Shown here: piece after piece, positions 4,938-5,960 of the stretch
How positions within the stretch are numbered: the stretch's first letter is position 1
Layout of the letters: every line of letters begins with the position of its first letter
Origin: an uncultured Spirochaetaceae bacterium
GTDB lineage: Bacteria; Spirochaetota; Spirochaetia; SZUA-6; Bin103
Reading direction: 5' to 3'
DNA length: 5,960 nucleotides
NCBI GenBank assembly: GCA_913043885.1
Contig: CAJWOB010000179.1
Location: forward strand, 1-5,960
Translations under genes and position numbers: made by a program
The notes under the pieces: generated by a model
The model's database searches: none
Seen by the model: the letters and a program-made list of their open reading frames with translations, nothing else
Told to the model about the DNA's origin: nothing

Positions 4938-5491
4938 GGCAGCGCCTTTCCGGCCAGCCAGGCGGCGTGCCGCTCGGCGGTGTATTCGGGCAGCGCCAGG
5001 CGGGCCGCCAGACGGTTGCCCAGCGTGCGCCAGTACGCTGGCGACACGTCGATGGCGGCGATGCCTTGCCCTTCGATGCCGTCGATGCGTTCCAGCACGG
5101 CACGCACCGCGTTTTCGCCTTCGGCGTGCAGCAGCAGGCGTGCGCCGGGCCGCACGCCGGGGATGCGCTGCATGTCGTCCAGCGGCGTGGCGGCTTGCAT
5201 CACCATGAGCTGCCAGCGGATCGTGCCGTAGTCGTTTGCTTCCCAGCGCACGCGGCAGAACATTGCACGCGGCAGGAACACCGCGCAGCGCCGCCAGCGG
5301 TCGAGCCGCAGCGTGCGCGCCGGCTCGCCGAAGCGCAGGTAGAGCTTGAAGCGCGGTTCGATGTAGGCGAGCGATACGCGAGTCAGCGGCACGCTGCCAG
5401 CTTGGTCGGCGAGCGTCGAAAGCGAAGGCGGCGGCGCAGCAGCCGGTGCAGCCGTCGCCGCATGAGCGGCAGGCAAGGCGGATCCGTTCAT
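4934..5491 (-). CDS. DUF2840 domain-containing conjugation-module protein
   Basis: A 185-residue protein of the DUF2840 family, which I recognise from its place directly before traF in Tn4371-like elements and from its core: LTRVSLAYIEPRFKLYLRFG, RTLRLDRWRRCAVF, RVRWEANDYGTIRWQL, IPGVRPGARLLLHAEGENAV and DVSPAYWRTLGNRLAARL. The first ~30 residues are Ala/Pro-rich and low complexity. No signal peptide or membrane helix is seen, so it is probably cytoplasmic. Its molecular function is not known to me; constant linkage with parA-like, traF and relaxase genes suggests a transfer or maintenance accessory. The start at 5491 is backed by GGAGA (5499-5503) and overlaps the preceding stop by ATGA; its stop overlaps the traF start. 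No defects are visible. Confidence 0.88.
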   Translation of the reverse strand: MNGSALPAAHAATAAPAAAPPPSLSTLADQAGSVPLTRVSLAYIEPRFKLYLRFGEPARTLRLDRWRRCAVFLPRAMFCRVRWEANDYGTIRWQLMVMQAATPLDDMQRIPGVRPGARLLLHAEGENAVRAVLERIDGIEGQGIAAIDVSPAYWRTLGNRLAARLALPEYTAERHAAWLAGKALP

Positions 5492-5949
5492 GGCAGGTTC
5501 TCCGGGCGCTTGTCGGGAAACTCCCGCTCCAGCAGGCCGCGCAGCAGTTCGGCCACGGTCACGCCCTGGCCGAAGGCGGCGATCTTGATGCGCGCGCGCA
5601 GCGCAGGCGTCACGTCGAGCGTCAGGCGTGCGGTGTAGAGGTCGCCTTTGTTGAGTGCATCGGCATCGCCCTGGCGAATCCACGCCTCGGCGTGCGGATT
5701 CGCGGGCGGACGTGCGCCGATGCCGACGCGCTTGCTGCGCGGCGTGTTGGCCTTGGGCACGATGGCCGCGACCGGCAGACGCGGGGCCTGTTTCTCGAAG
5801 TACTGCGCGAGAGCGAAGCCGGCGATCAGACCGATGATGCCCCACAGCCAGCCGGGCAGACCACGGCTCTGGCTGGCAGCGGGTTGCCGACGGGGGCTCG
5901 CCCCCTGGCGGGAGGCGGGCTTCTTGCTGGCGGGGCGGCGAGCAGCCAT
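5488..5949 (-). CDS. Ribbon-helix-helix-like protein with an N-terminal membrane-anchor extension
   Basis: The 153-residue frame has two parts. Residues ~67-153 look like the small RHH/CopG-type protein that precedes DUF2840 in these elements: RSKRVGIGARPPANPHAEAW, IRQGDADALNKGD, then the strand-helix-helix region LYTARLTLDVTPALRARIKI-AAFGQGVTVAELLRGLLERE. Such proteins bind DNA as dimers and often act in partition or repression. Residues 1-65 are unlike that. A basic Ala/Pro/Arg leader (MAARRPASKKPASRQGASPR) is followed by one membrane helix (LPGWLWGIIGLIAGFALAQY, 31-50), the layout of the start of FtsN/DedD-like SPOR proteins. The join lies near residues 64-66. The only Met is the first, but Val64 is encoded by GTG (5758-5760) and could be a native start. 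The upstream region is cut by the window edge: only 11 bases remain, with no clear ribosome site. Confidence 0.65.
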   Translation of the reverse strand: MAARRPASKKPASRQGASPRRQPAASQSRGLPGWLWGIIGLIAGFALAQYFEKQAPRLPVAAIVPKANTPRSKRVGIGARPPANPHAEAWIRQGDADALNKGDLYTARLTLDVTPALRARIKIAAFGQGVTVAELLRGLLEREFPDKRPENLP

Positions 5950-5960
5950 GGCTTACATCT

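Noticed and set aside
4338..5103. Upstream extension of the frame that ends at 3898, reaching back to 5103
   Set aside because: It lies antiparallel in frame to traF and DUF2840 coding. Only the part from the ATG at 4341, with its own ribosome site, is plausible.
3777..5638. Long plus-strand ORFs across the transfer module (484 and 309 codons)
   Set aside because: They are low-complexity Arg/Ala products opposite traF and DUF2840, which have recognisable families; no ribosome sites or motifs.
1..5960. Transposon or insertion sequence at the join near 3250
   Set aside because: No transposase, terminal inverted repeats or target-site duplication is visible beside the join.
1..5960. tRNA or rRNA genes
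   Set aside because: I saw no tRNA-like cloverleaf with a T-loop consensus and no rRNA-like conserved stretches on either strand.

Overview
The window is 5.96 kb, GC-rich, and every gene I support reads on the minus strand, from right to left. It looks like two unrelated kinds of DNA joined inside one open reading frame near 3248-3270. All family assignments are from recall; no search was run.

Right part (about 3250-5960). This is a conjugative-transfer module of the kind found in Tn4371-like integrative and conjugative elements and related islands of beta- and gammaproteobacteria. In transcription order it holds a ribbon-helix-helix-like protein with an unusual membrane-anchor N-terminus (5488-5949), a DUF2840 protein (4934-5491), a TraF-type S26 peptidase (4338-4937), a short basic ORF of unknown function (3898-4341), and the first ~218 residues of a VirD2/DUF3363-type relaxase (start 3901). 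Each of the four internal gene borders is a 4-base ATGA stop/start overlap, so this is one translationally coupled operon. The stretch 3925-4295, between traF and the relaxase, is packed with nine inverted repeats.

Junction. The relaxase stops resembling its family just after the His motif and the AGDYIA segment. The same frame then continues into the middle of a beta-propeller-like secreted protein, which ends in a calcium-loop-like Asp motif and a long left-handed beta-helix (hexapeptide repeats). The two halves have no obvious functional connection. An assembly or cloning chimera, or a real illegitimate recombination in a short shared sequence, explains it better than a designed fusion.

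Left part (1-3247). It carries the truncated propeller/beta-helix gene and then an SDR dehydrogenase (1040-1822) very like actinobacterial levodione reductase. That SDR has a near-perfect palindromic operator 23 bases upstream of its start. Next comes a small secreted protein (273-854) that seems frameshifted by a 5-bp tandem duplication, and finally the start of a gene running off the left edge (1-151). The secreted-protein style (short signal peptide, Cys pairs, Asp-rich loop) recalls Myxococcota-like environmental bacteria, whereas the SDR resembles actinobacterial enzymes. I cannot name the host.
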